Below are positions 54,501-64,000 of a stretch of DNA of 64,000 bases, piece after piece. The notes under the pieces are model-generated. The model made no database searches and was not told the DNA's origin. It was given only the letters and a program-made list of their open reading frames with translations. Made by a program: the position numbers and the translations under genes. The stretch spans positions 20,603,001 through 20,667,000 of the forward strand of contig OY727099.1 in NCBI GenBank assembly GCA_963402885.1, written 5' to 3'. This DNA is from Antedon bifida. Its lineage: Eukaryota > Echinodermata > Crinoidea > Comatulida > Antedonidae. Position 1 is the first letter of the stretch, and each line of letters begins with the position of its first letter.

Positions 54501-56794
54501 AATTCTTTGTTAGTATCCACTTGAAAATAGTTTTGTGACCTGTTTAATTTATTAAAACTTCCATGCACAATTTGAGCATTATTCAGTCAGGGAGAAGCTA
54601 TACAACTCTCTGATTTCAAGTTCACTCTATCCTTTGATAAATACAGATAAAAGTAAAAAGGCAACATAAATAGATCTGATAATGAAATGATTTTTGTTTT
54701 AGATTCCACTGTGTTAGCACATGTAATGAAGGTGTTGAATGAACGCTATGACTATGGTCTAAATTTATTCTTGTTGTCGGTTGACGAAGGTATTAGTGGT
54801 TACAGAGATGATTCTCTTGAGGTGAGTGGTTTTAATAATTTTCTACTTGATAGAGGGCGACAGCTGCTAATTCAAAGTTACAATAAAAACATTTTTTATA
54901 GCGCTTATTGCACAATGCTTCTAAGCGCTTCTAATATTACCCCGGTCATTTTTAAAAATCAAACATGTATAGAAACATACTCCCATATTGCAGCTAGTAA
55001 TCAGCGCAAAGTTGTGTCTTGATCTAAACCGGGTACCCATTTATACACCTGGGTGGAGATAGACAAACATTAGTAAAGTGTCTTGCCTAAATATACAAGC
55101 AATGCGGTGAGAGTTGCTTTCGAACTCATGATCACACAATCAGTAATCCAACGTCCAATACTGCGCCACACACGGTTATAGTATAAAGTGAAAGCATTGC
55201 TTTGCCATAGACCTTTGTAAATTTTTGATGAGGTACAACTAGTGTGCCTTTGTTTATTTTCTAAAGCCTTGTGTACACAATCAAACTTTATGTGACAAAA
55301 AATGTGATGTACCCATAATGGACACGATGATGTCATATCACTATTATATTTAGACATATCATTACCATATTTGGGCACATTACACTTTATTTGTCGAACT
55401 AGTTTGATAGTGTAGACAGAGCTTTAGATGTAGAATATGAAATGTCAATATAAAAGGTGCTAGTAGAGGCCTACTGTACTAACCTAGTTACATACATTAA
55501 CTGACGTCTCATTTTGAACCTTAAAATATCATCCTATTGTTTCAGAATCCTGTTTATGTTATTCTTTCCTCATTTCAGACAGTAAAACGCAATCAACAAC
55601 AGTATGATCTACCATTGAAAATTGTTTCTTATGAGGTGTGTTATTATTCAGTACACCTATTCCAGGATTATAAAACCAATTGTTAGATTGATGAGTAAAT
55701 TATGTTATTATTAATTTTTTTAAATTATTAATATTAATGCATTGATTGACCGAGCACAGTGGGACCATAATCACTTAGCCATAACATCGGCAAGGGTTTG
55801 AGGCTCACTCGCTCCATGATTCTGGTGGTAGAACGAGTCTTATCGGATAAGGACTATAAACCATATGTCCAGTGTACACATCTAGCTCATGTACACTTTA
55901 AAGAACCTAGTACATCTTTCGAGACGAGTAGTGGGTTACCCCGGTGTACATCACAACCACTGATCATAACTGAGCCCTCTGGGAGACCAGTCTCTGACAG
56001 AGGTCGCCCAGTAAAAATAAAATATTCCAATGCAGTATCAGTTTTAATTATTGTTCTTGTTTTAATATAGAATTTGTGTTGGTTTTATTTGTAGGAATTG
56101 TATGGATGGACAATGGATAAAATTGTTGAAAAAATTGGATTGAAGAACAATTGTAAGTAGAATCATAGATTTATTATTTCCAGCTCCAGATATGTCCAGC
56201 CTTATATTCATTATTAGTATTATTATATATTTGTTTAATACTGTACCTGAATATAATATTGAATTTTCTATGGCATGTTTGAGTAGAATCGATGAATTTC
56301 GTTTTATTAAAATCATAATCAACACTGACACAATATTAGAGATACTTTTTTAATGCTACTGTATCTGTAGCCAATTTACCTCAAAAGAAACTTAACCAAG
56401 TTTATTTTTAGCTTAGCAGTTTACCATTATTTGCTATCATTGCAGGCACATTCTGTGGTGTATTTAGACGACAAGCCCTTGATCGGGGTGCAGTGCTAGT
56501 GAATGCTGACAAAATTGTGACGGGTAATTTTAACAAATTATTTGACAAATACATGTATTCATACTATGCATGGTAAAAGGTAAACCATGTAATGTGGGGT
56601 AAGGCGCTCAATAAAATAATAGTTATTTATTAGGTAGTTATTTAAAATTTAGTTTGTGACCAGAGTCCATTAAACACTATACAGTAATTTACAGATTTTT
56701 TCACTTTTTAACTCTTGATAATGATTTTGAGTTGTACTTATTTTTAGGTCACAATGCAGACGATATAGCAGAAACAGTTTTAATGAATAGTAAG

Positions 56795-56826
<32 letters not shown>

Positions 56827-59800
56827 AATAACATAATTTGAGAACAATTTTAAGAACAATAGATAGCCCTAGTTGGAGATACCTTTAAAAATGTGTTGTC
56901 CTCCTGAAAAAGATAATTCTTAAACATTTTTCTTGAATATGCTATTTTAATCTCACATAATGTAGTTATCGACTTTGACCAAAAATTATTTACCTGAAAA
57001 TAGTCATATTGATTGGAAGTCAATGGGTTTTTGGTTGAATTTAACCATTTATTTTTTCTTTTTATAAGTGAAAACACAATTTGTTTGTTCTATGGAAATG
57101 ATTAACATTATTCAAACTGCGAAATAGCCTATTCAAAGTCTTTTTTAATTAATCTTCATTTTTCATGTTTTTGGGGGACACTACATCTTTAAACAAATAA
57201 TGAATTGCTTTTTTTGTTTGCCAGTTTTAAGAGGAGATGTTGCCAGATTAAGGAGGTGTACTGCAATAACGACGGTGAGTACTGATTTTAACTGATGTAA
57301 AGTATTATTAAAGTACTGTAATGTATATCATAAATAGAGGGCAGTAGACACTCTGTTATGTTATTCATTTGTATGCCAATATTCCTTTTCTTGAACTCCA
57401 CATTTATACTTAACTAATTATTTATAAAGAAATATATTATGTATTAATTTTGGAAATCAAATATAACAAACAAACAGAACAAAACTCATTTTTTATCAAC
57501 AGGGTAATGAAGGATTTCTACCAAGATGTAAGCCTTTTAAATATACTTATGAAAAAGAAATTGTAATGTAAGTCAAGTTTTTATTCTGTTTAAATTTACA
57601 ACAATATACAACATAAATTTCACTTAAAGTTGATTATTGTTTTATTTCTTTTAATTATTTAATTAGGTACGCATATTTTAAGAAACTAGATTACTTTTCA
57701 ACTGAATGCATTTATTCTCCAAATGCGTACCGAGGTCATGCTCGTACATTTCTAAAAGATTTGGAGAAAATCCGACCAAGTACAATTATAGGTAAGATAG
57801 TAGGAATACTGTACTACAAGAAAAGTTCATTCATCTCATTTCATTTTCACATTTATTCAGTTAAAGACCCCTTCCCTGCAATTTTGGACGTTTTTTGGAA
57901 AATAATACATATATATCACTTTAAAAACATTAAACCATGTCATTCCTTGTCTTAAATGTACGTTTTGTGGTAAATTATGATAAAAAGTGAGAAACAATGC
58001 ACTACCTAAGTAGCTCGCGGCGATCGACCTCTCGTGGACGGTCTTAGGCCTAGCCTAGCTAGGCTTAGTTTTGTAGGCCTAGCTGGTAAACATCGGTAAC
58101 GTACGAACATCGTACGCTAGCTATATACCTAGCCTGACGTTGTATAGTTGCTGCATTAATTGTCTTTCTATTTTTGCCAGACTCCGTTGATACAAATTGG
58201 GGAAAACCCGGTATTTTCGCTGAAAAGTTAGGAGTCTTCCATTTGTTTTGGCCTCACGATCGATCGAAAAGTGGGCGAATTACAGGTGAAAAACAAAAAT
58301 ATCAATCCGCGCGCAATGCATTTTGGGATTTATAGCGGGCCGCTATAATTATTAGAATCGACTATTTTTCACATTTTAACCGTTTAAAGACGAAAAAAGT
58401 TATCGCAATAGGACCATATAGTATTATTTTTACATTAAATATAGTTTGTGATCTTAAATTAGATCTAAAAAACGTAGGGAAGGGGGCTTTAAGAATAACT
58501 GGAACCCTCATTAGAAGCAAAAGCTTGCCTCATGAGGACCCCAATACATATGATACATGAAAAGAAAATCCAAAACAACAAACAATATAATACATTTAAA
58601 AAAAGATACAATATTAAGCATGGTAAAAAGATTATTATTAAGTAATTAGATAGATGGTTAACAAATTGTAATAGTTAAGGAATCTAATAATATAAGCACT
58701 CAAAACAATATGTATAAATATGTTCATTTCAATCCATTGAGCACAGTGAAAAAATTAACTGAGCATTATAGTATGTTATATATTATAATAATCTGTTTTT
58801 CTCAATATATTATTTTTATTGAGAGCCTGCTATTGAAGAATTAATAAACAGTATACTACAGTGAGAAATATAAATAATAATAATAATTTATTCTTTGATA
58901 TACAAAGACACGAACTGCTGTTAAATGACTAATGATGATGAGGACAAATTAGCGAAAAGACATAAGAATACCGAACTGGACTAACTTTCTCCAAAATTGC
59001 AAAAGGTTCGGAGTTTATCCAAAATATAAATGTTTAATTTGACATCTGTTTTCTATATATTAAATTTCAGATATAATTCATTCTGGTGAGAGCTTATCGA
59101 TAAAAAAAGATGTTAAAATGCCAACACAAGGAACATGTAACCAGTGTGGCTATATCTCCAGTCACACTATATGCAAGGCATGTGTGTTGCTAGAGGGCTT
59201 GAACAAAGGACTACCAAAGTATGCCAACTTAAAATCTTAAAATGTGAATGCTTATTCCATGTATAAACCAACATTGGTCTGGGAATAGTATTTAGTGGAG
59301 CTTTGCCTAAAATCATATTATATTATACATATAAAGCTGTTTATTTATGTTTACTTTTTATATTACACGTATATATTTATATACTGTATACAGCGCCTTT
59401 GATAAATTGTTTAATTGGCGCTATATAAACTTCTGTTATTATCTTTTTCAGATTGGCTATTGGAAAATCACACAAGGCTAGAAAGAAGGTAAAGATAATA
59501 CACTAAGTCAATATATTTTTTGATTAATTAATCCGAGATCATGTATATACAGTTATTTTATTGTATATACAGTTATTTTAGTCGATATTGCTCTGCCTAC
59601 TGAATCAGTTGTTGATGTATATACTGTTGTATTTTTATCGAAATGAATTTATGAAATAAGATAAATGAAATTAATGAATTCTAGTTGCATGGAAGTTATC
59701 AACAGCTTCAAGAACAACAAGAATATTAAAATAAATATTAATTAAACATTAAGCTAATGTAAATGTATTTTGAGTTATTATAGTTTATTCATGTGTGTTT

Positions 59801-59899
59801 TTTCTTTAGCTTGGACTTGGATTATTACCAGTGAGGAGGAAGGAAGAAAAGTTTCAACGACCTACAGACAATGTTGTGAAACAAACTGCAGACTTTTAA
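48562..59899 (+). CDS. CTU1: CTU1, cytoplasmic tRNA 2-thiolation subunit (complete, 13 exons)
   Basis: Exons: 48562-48618, 54309-54432, 54703-54821, 55579-55635, 56095-56152, 56446-56523, 56748-56789, 57225-57274, 57503-57567, 57667-57791, 59071-59218, 59452-59488, 59810-59899. All phases agree; 349 residues (human 348). Exon 1 encodes [19 protein letters not shown] with a CxxC knuckle, completed by LCKDC in exon 2. The ATP-binding PP-loop SGGKDS spans exons 2-3. [44 protein letters not shown] and the C-terminal zinc motif (CNQC, CKAC) all match Ncs6/CTU1. With CTU2 it thiolates wobble U34 of Lys, Glu and Gln tRNAs using sulfur carried by URM1, in the cytosol. Intron 1 is 5.7 kb and packed with repeats. 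AATAAA at 59917 and 60007. Confidence 0.97.
48726..49613. mobile_element. 880-bp element with GTAGATGTACCAGACCTCGG ends
   Basis: The left end GGGTAGATGTACCAGACCTC is matched in inverse at the right (GAGGTCTGGTACATCTACCC). CCTCGGCA words recur inside (48920-48950, and reversed at 49565-49600). No ORF or transposase. It lies in CTU1 intron 1. Confidence 0.8.
50756..50916. mobile_element. MITE family A copy
   Basis: TTAAGCTCTGTCTACACTAC at the left and GATAGTGTAGACAGTGCTTTA at the right, in CTU1 intron 1. Confidence 0.85.
51284..51586. mobile_element. MITE family A copy interrupted by a minus-strand SINE 1 piece
   Basis: The ends are TAAAGCTCTGTCTACACTAT and GTGTAGACAGAGCCTTAA. Between about 51388 and 51480 lies the reverse complement of the SINE 1 body (CAGTGGCTGTGTG, TAATCCCCTACTCGTCTCG). 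Confidence 0.8.
53228..53470 (+). mobile_element. SINE family 1, headless copy
   Basis: TTCTGGTGGTAAAACAAGTC, GGATAAGGACTATAAACC and the CGAGATGAGTCTGGGGTTACC words are present; the tRNA head is lost. In CTU1 intron 1. Confidence 0.7.
53936..54176. mobile_element. MITE family A, compound copy
   Basis: Two left ends (53936, about 54002) share one right end (TAGTGTAGACAGAGCTTAA), as from insertion of one copy in another or a tandem duplication. It ends 130 bp before CTU1 exon 2. Confidence 0.8.
54926..55185 (-). mobile_element. SINE family 2 copy
   Basis: The minus strand carries TGTGGCGCAGTATTGG, a degraded B box (GAGTTCGAAAGC), CGCATTGCTTGTATA, ATAAATGGGTACCC and ACTAGCTGCAATATG. It lies in CTU1 intron 3. 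Confidence 0.8.
55262..55426. mobile_element. MITE family A copy
   Basis: TAAAGCCTTGTGTACACAAT at the left and GATAGTGTAGACAGAGCTTTA at the right, in CTU1 intron 3. Confidence 0.8.
55748..56015 (+). mobile_element. SINE family 1 copy
   Basis: Degraded head (GAGCACAGTGGGACCATAAT, AAGGGTTTGAGGCTC), intact body (GGATAAGGACTATAAACC, TAGTACATCTTTCGAGACG) and tail (GAGGTCGCCCAGTAAAAATA). It lies in CTU1 intron 4, ending 80 bp from exon 5. Confidence 0.82.
56885..57192. mobile_element. MITE family B copy, 308 bp
   Basis: TTAAAAATGTGTTGTCCTCC at the left and GGGGGACACTACATCTTTAA at the right. It fills most of CTU1 intron 7 and ends 32 bp from exon 8. Confidence 0.75.
57861..58492. mobile_element. 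632-bp MITE with TTAAAGACCCCTTCCCT ends
   Basis: The left end TTAAAGACCCCTTCCCT is mirrored by AGGGAAGGGGGCTTTAA at the right. TTAA at both ends suggests TTAA-specific insertion. The interior is locally CpG-containing (TCGCGGCGATCGACC) and has no ORF. It lies in CTU1 intron 10. Confidence 0.8.
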
Positions 59900-60501
59900 C
59901 ACTTTAAAAAGTCATAATAAAACTAATCTATAAACTAGTTTTTACTGTTTTCTAGTATCATGATATTTTTGGATGTGTTTTAAAACATTACAATTTTAAC
60001 ATGGAAAATAAAGTATGAACTATTTATATAACTTTGTGTTCCCAGTTTGGTTAATTTTTTTTTTTGGTATGAATCTCAAATAAATTGTTATACTAGTTGG
60101 CTACTGGTGGCTACATTTTCTACTCTGTTATGAGTTACCATTGTTAAAATCATGACTTTAATTAATTTTAATAAAATACAATTTTAAGCAGTGTATCATA
60201 TTTTTTGAAATGTGTTTTTTCTGTTCTAATGCTACGGTTTTTTTTTGTGCCAATTTTTGTATGAATAAAAAACTGTTATATTATAATATAACCAATGTCT
60301 GATATGTTTATTTATACTGTTATACTAGAATTGCGCCAAAGTCCATCGTTATTTGTGAATTTATCTAGGCATGTTATTAGCCAAGCCAAGTTAAAATTAA
60401 CTTTGACCAATCAAAACTCAGGGATAGTCGATATAAAAAACACGGAAGTAAAAAGTTGCAATTTGTTTACAACGCATGCGCATTGAAACTTTTAAGAGTC
60501 C

Positions 60502-60514
60502 ATTGCCTAGCAAC
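60502..60514 (+). promoter_or_regulatory. Candidate X-box (RFX site) upstream of the MATCAP-like gene
   Basis: ATTGCCTAGCAAC fits RYYNYY-N-RRNRAC with a one-base spacer. It sits in a short CpG-rich stretch (ACGCATGCGC, CAACGCGACTCGCTCGG) that may be the promoter. A TSS is not proven. Confidence 0.45.
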
Positions 60515-60559
60515 GCGACTCGCTCGGTTGGGGGTTTTCCTATCATGTGTTGGTGGTGT

Positions 60560-60980
60560 AACAACAACAGTATTTTTCTGTCCTCTGATATGATGCCTAG
60601 GCCTGGGCCTACTCCCTCAATGCAGTAATGTAAACAGTTTAAATAAGAGCAGTTTACCGCTGTACATTAGGTATACATTATTTTATTTTGTTAATAATAA
60701 TATGATATTTGATAGGCCTAGGTAGGCCTAAAGAGTATTTTATTAGGCTAGGCCTAGCTAGCCTAGTATAAGTAGGCCTAGCCTAGACTAGGCCTAGCCT
60801 AGGCCCTAGCTAGTAGTAGGCTTGGTTGGTTGTGCAGTGCTCGGTTTGAGACTCTAGGCCTAGGCCTACCCAGGCTAGTATTCTCTTCAGTGTAGGAGCC
60901 CAAACAAATATAAAATATATGCCTAGACTAGGCCATGTTTAATATGGCCAATGCACCTAGCTAGCTAGGCCCAGTCATTC
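60560..60980. repeat. AGGCCTAG-rich tract in the MATCAP-like 5' region
   Basis: Many overlapping TAGGCCTA/GCCTAGGC palindromes occur in the 5' flank or first intron of the gene starting at 61147. Similar tracts lie near the NAT10, CTR9, CTU1 and ANKRD42 5' ends. Confidence 0.7.
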
Positions 60981-61146
60981 GTAAACATATTTTATAGACA
61001 GGAATGTGTACAAACAAACTTTATTTCATGCAATTTTATTTTTTCCTCATTTGTGACCTTTCAAAAATGTTTTTACTTTTTAGGCTGTGAGGTTGTAGTA
61101 GGCCGACTCTTAGTCTTAAGGAAGGTGGGAAGTTATTTTTTTCAAG

Positions 61147-63791
61147 ATGAGAAAGAAAAAGGAAAAGTCGAGAAAAGCATCTTCAGCACCTCGCCGGACA
61201 AATTCAATTGTTATTCAGTCTTTTGACGAAACACCAAACCGGTTCAAGTCGAAACTAGACCCCATCAATCATCTTGAACTACGTGACAATTTCCTTGAAC
61301 GTGGCCAGATTCCGCAGTTCCAGATTCGTGCATCGCACAATCAGCGAGCGAGACACATAGACATAAAGTTTGACCTTCTCCCCGAGGCGGTAGCAGTTTT
61401 AGAGAAAGTGTGCAGTATGTTTGGAAGTGGTGATGTGTTCCTTAAGAAAACATTTGGTGATAAAATAACAGTAGATGAGGCAACTGATAAAGTGAAGGGA
61501 TACCTGTATGAGAACAACTGCAATAACCAAGTTAAAATATGTTGGAGTAAAGACTTGCTTTGCAGGTATAATAGATTTGAAACACTCCTTTTGGAACCCG
61601 AATGATGAAACACCCCGAACCCCGGCCAATGATGAACCACAATGAACCCCAACCCACAGGTCCGACAAATTAACCATTAATGCTTCAGCATCATCTTCCA
61701 ATACTGTGCAGAACCTCATTTGAGTATAGTCACACATGGTTGAATTGAATTGACCCAGAGGGCCCAGGTATGATCAGTGGCTGTGATGTACTGGTACACC
61801 GGTGTAATCCCCTACTCGTCTTGAAAGATGTACTAGGTTCTTTAAAGTGCACATGAACTAGATGTGTACACTGGACCTACAGTTATAGTCTATGGAGTGA
61901 GTGGGCCTTGAACCCTTGCTGATTACGGTTCTACTGTCAAAACCACTCGGCCACCACAAGCTTAGACGATCACTTTGTCTCGGGATCCTCTAAACCTAAA
62001 AAAAAAAAAAAATTCATCTGAAGTGTAGGTGTGTAATATTCTTTTATCTGTAGTAGAAATGTTTTTACCTAATCAGTACTAGTTATTTTTTACTCTCTCA
62101 GCTTGTCATTGCAATAGCGTTGAATAAATCAATATATCGTATCATGATGAGTACTACTACTGTATCTCATCTGCTAAGCCCCTACGATCATCTAGGTCAT
62201 GGGACAACTAAAACTAGAATGTTAAATTTGTTTCCTCTTTTCAGTGGCAAGATGTGTTGGCATGGCCCTTGTATCCAAGCTAACCGACCTGAAGCAAGGA
62301 CTTTCAACCTGTTACTGCAGAATTCAAAAGAAAACATGTTTTTAAGTGAGCATGGAATCATCTGCCTAGCGGATCATGAAATCGGAACGCACTATGTATC
62401 CAAATTATTTTTTTATCACACAGAATGATAAATGTTTCATTTGCATTGAACAGACATAGGTGTCATAATGTTTTGTTTATAATTTATAGGATATTATTAA
62501 AAAAAAATTTTTTTATTTGATTGATCAGTGGCGTAACACCTATGAGCGCTCACTGGCTAAACCCAAGGGCCCCGGAGCTTTATGGGGCCTCTGAGCAGTG
62601 TCCAGAGGAAAAAACAGGCATTAAAATATGCCGAAAAGGCTGCAAACGCTCGAGGCCTCCAGCGTTGGAACTTGGAGGGCCACTTAGGTGTCCTAAACCA
62701 GGGGCTTCAGGCCTCTGCGGCATGCCACTGCGAAATGTGTTGAGATTATAGAAAAAAATGCATTTTTTTCAATCATTAATTATCATAACTATTAGTTATT
62801 TAGTTAAATGATGTTGCATAAATGTTATGTTATGTCTCCTTAACTGGTTTTCTAAAGCTCCGTATGTACAATGATGGCCTACAGCCTTGGTTTTCTCAGC
62901 GACAACAATTTGGCATTGGCCGTTTAAGATCAAAGAAACTTCTTGAAACGGAGGAAGGGCTAGCAACTATTAACACCATGCTGAAAGCTAAACATCAACT
63001 ACTCTGGAAACCAGCATTGTTGTATTGTAAGTAATCAAATATGATCATTTTAGAGCTAAAATTGTCGTCCAGAACCTTGCACCAATACCTTAAAACCTCA
63101 AAGAGAAGCCCATCTCGAGACAACCTTTTAATCTTTATTGAAAGAAGCTAGCCATGATATACATGATGACCTAGAAATCCTAGACAATACATTTTCTGTA
63201 TTCCTACATTTTAGCTTCTGTCTGCAAAAATTATCTTGAAAAGAAGCCCATCTCTAAAACAATATAGTATGGGCTTCTTTTCGAGATAGACTATTTGAAT
63301 ATCAAAGGAACATGGTGATTTAATGACAGATAACTTGTGAAGTAGATATAATGTATGATTGAGTTTATATCATACATTTATTTTGCAGTTTAAAATGGTA
63401 TGTTGATCACAAATATGTTAAATTGGTAGGTAGTGTCTTAAAAATCCTAGAAGCAATTCACAAAATGTACACTGCAGCATTAATTTCGAAAAGAAGAAAA
63501 AAGAAGCCCATCGTGAAAAAAAAGAAGCCCATGTGCTTGTTTTCGAGGTTTTACATTATATTATCTGTACATGTATTGTCCAGTTACTGAAGTTCATAAT
63601 ATATTTATTTCTTTTTTTTCCAGACACTGCATGCAAATCTTTAGAGATGTCATTTCAACAGTTGTATGATCATCTAGGGACGTATGTAAGAGATTCCAAC
63701 TATCGCTGGAAACTGGTGATGAGGGTGAAAAGAGTACTTGATAATGTCAATGACGTTGGGGGCTACGGAAAAGATCAATGTTATTTTACAG
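61147..63791 (+). CDS. MATCAP: MATCAP/KIAA0895-type tyrosine carboxypeptidase, DUF1704 (5' part)
   Basis: Four coding exons (61147-61565, 62245-62395, 62858-63026, 63624-63791) join in phase and give about 302 residues; the gene runs off the right edge. The N-terminus is strongly basic (MRKKKEKSRKAS). Exon 2 ends in the metalloprotease motif HEIGTHY (HExxxH, CAT at 62375), and exon 3 continues LRMYNDGLQPW. ETEEGLA in exon 3 supplies the probable third metal-binding Glu, followed by LLWKPALLY. Exon 4 carries RWKLVMRVKRV and KDQCYF, as in the family. MATCAP enzymes remove the C-terminal tyrosine of alpha-tubulin on microtubules. Whether this is MATCAP1, MATCAP2 or a pre-duplication orthologue cannot be told here. 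The ATG at 61147 follows TTTCAAG after a possible acceptor (TTTTTAG, 61076-61082). Confidence 0.9.
61748..61960 (-). mobile_element. SINE family 1 copy
   Basis: The minus strand has a tRNA-like head (GTGGCCGAGTGGTTTTGACA, then AGGGTTCAAGGCCC in B-box position) and the body in order. It lies in intron 1 of the MATCAP-like gene. Confidence 0.85.
62525..62740. mobile_element. hAT-like MITE
   Basis: The ends CAGTGGCGTAACAC and GGCATGCCACTG are inverted. The interior has GGGCCCCGGAGC and CTCGAGGCCTCC; related pieces are at 3350-3490 and 50632-50710. It lies in intron 2 of the MATCAP-like gene. Confidence 0.65.
63085..63555. mobile_element. Palindromic element with CTTAAAACCTCAAAGAGAAG ends
   Basis: AAACCTCAAAGAGAAGCCCA at the left pairs with CCATGTGCTTGTTTTCGAGG at the right. 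Several internal GGGCTTCTTTTCGAG / AGAAGCCCAT words allow alternative folds. Same family as 12043-12295. It lies in intron 3 of the MATCAP-like gene. Confidence 0.65.
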
Positions 63792-63802
63792 GTAAGAGGA
63801 CT

Positions 63803-64000
63803 ATCGTGGGTTGGAATCGGACGCTTGTCGCATTGCTTGTATCCTTAGTTGAGACACTTTATTCAAAAAATGTTTTCTTTTCTTTCTTCTCAACCAAAAG
63901 AAAAATGATGAATATTATACAGAGATCCAGAAGACACTTTACTTATGTTTGGCACTCGGGTGTACAAATGGGTACAACTTTGTGCTGATTACTAGCTGCA
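63803..64000 (+). mobile_element. SINE family 2 copy, cut by the window end
   Basis: TTGTCGCATTGCTTGTATCC, then GGTGTACAAATGGGTAC and ATTACTAGCTGCA. The tRNA head is mostly lost. Downstream of the fourth coding exon. Confidence 0.75.

Noticed and set aside
58190..58285. Possible extra CTU1 exon after a good acceptor (TTTTTGCCAG)
   Set aside because: It lies inside the 632-bp MITE, and exons 10 and 11 already join in phase with conserved protein sequence.
61399..61737. 112-residue minus-strand frame opposite the MATCAP-like exon 1
   Set aside because: It is antisense shadow of a well-supported coding exon.

Overview
The window is AT-rich, intron-dense animal DNA. The genes are conserved single-copy bilaterian genes with short phased exons (GT-AG introns). 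Gene content (Olig bHLH, ANKRD42, a cGAS-like Mab-21 protein, a kinase with tandem death-effector domains) and abundant AGGCCTA palindromes point to an invertebrate deuterostome. An echinoderm is my best guess, but that part is inference.

Layout. 1-1908 (minus): 5' exons of NAT10, leaving the window on the left. 3870-17424 (minus): complete 22-exon CTR9 (PAF1 complex). 20417-23435 (plus): ankyrin-repeat/Mab-21 protein with an intact nucleotidyltransferase signature (cGAS-like receptor candidate), with one frame break. 26899-27739 (plus): two-exon TMEM35/NACHO-like membrane protein. 30771-33861 (minus): four-exon gene joining a TKL-type pseudokinase to two death-effector-like domains. 36119-37864 (plus): kinase with tyrosine-kinase-like motifs and an unrecognised N-terminal region, with one frame break. 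38947-43749 (plus): complete 14-exon ANKRD42. 46994-47761 (minus): single-exon Olig-family bHLH factor. 48562-59899 (plus): complete 13-exon CTU1 (tRNA wobble-U thiolation) with a 5.7 kb first intron. 61147-63791 (plus): first four coding exons of a MATCAP/KIAA0895-type (DUF1704) metallopeptidase, leaving the window on the right.

The segment from about 20 to 38 kb is the most unusual. Within 18 kb lie a candidate nucleotide-second-messenger sensor, a pseudokinase with tandem DEDs and a second kinase; the two kinase genes are divergently transcribed. This resembles an innate-immunity or cell-death neighbourhood, but a functional link is inference. The housekeeping genes (NAT10, CTR9, CTU1) are in ordinary order with no sign of co-regulation.

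Introns and spacers are full of non-autonomous mobile DNA: at least two tRNA-derived SINE families, several palindromic MITE families, a 67-69 bp satellite in both orientations on either side of the Mab-21 gene, a 41 bp hairpin minisatellite in a CTR9 intron, a deleted non-LTR retrotransposon and a large fold-back upstream of ANKRD42. Three gene models carry a one-base frame or phase inconsistency, so base-level indel errors in the sequence are a real possibility.
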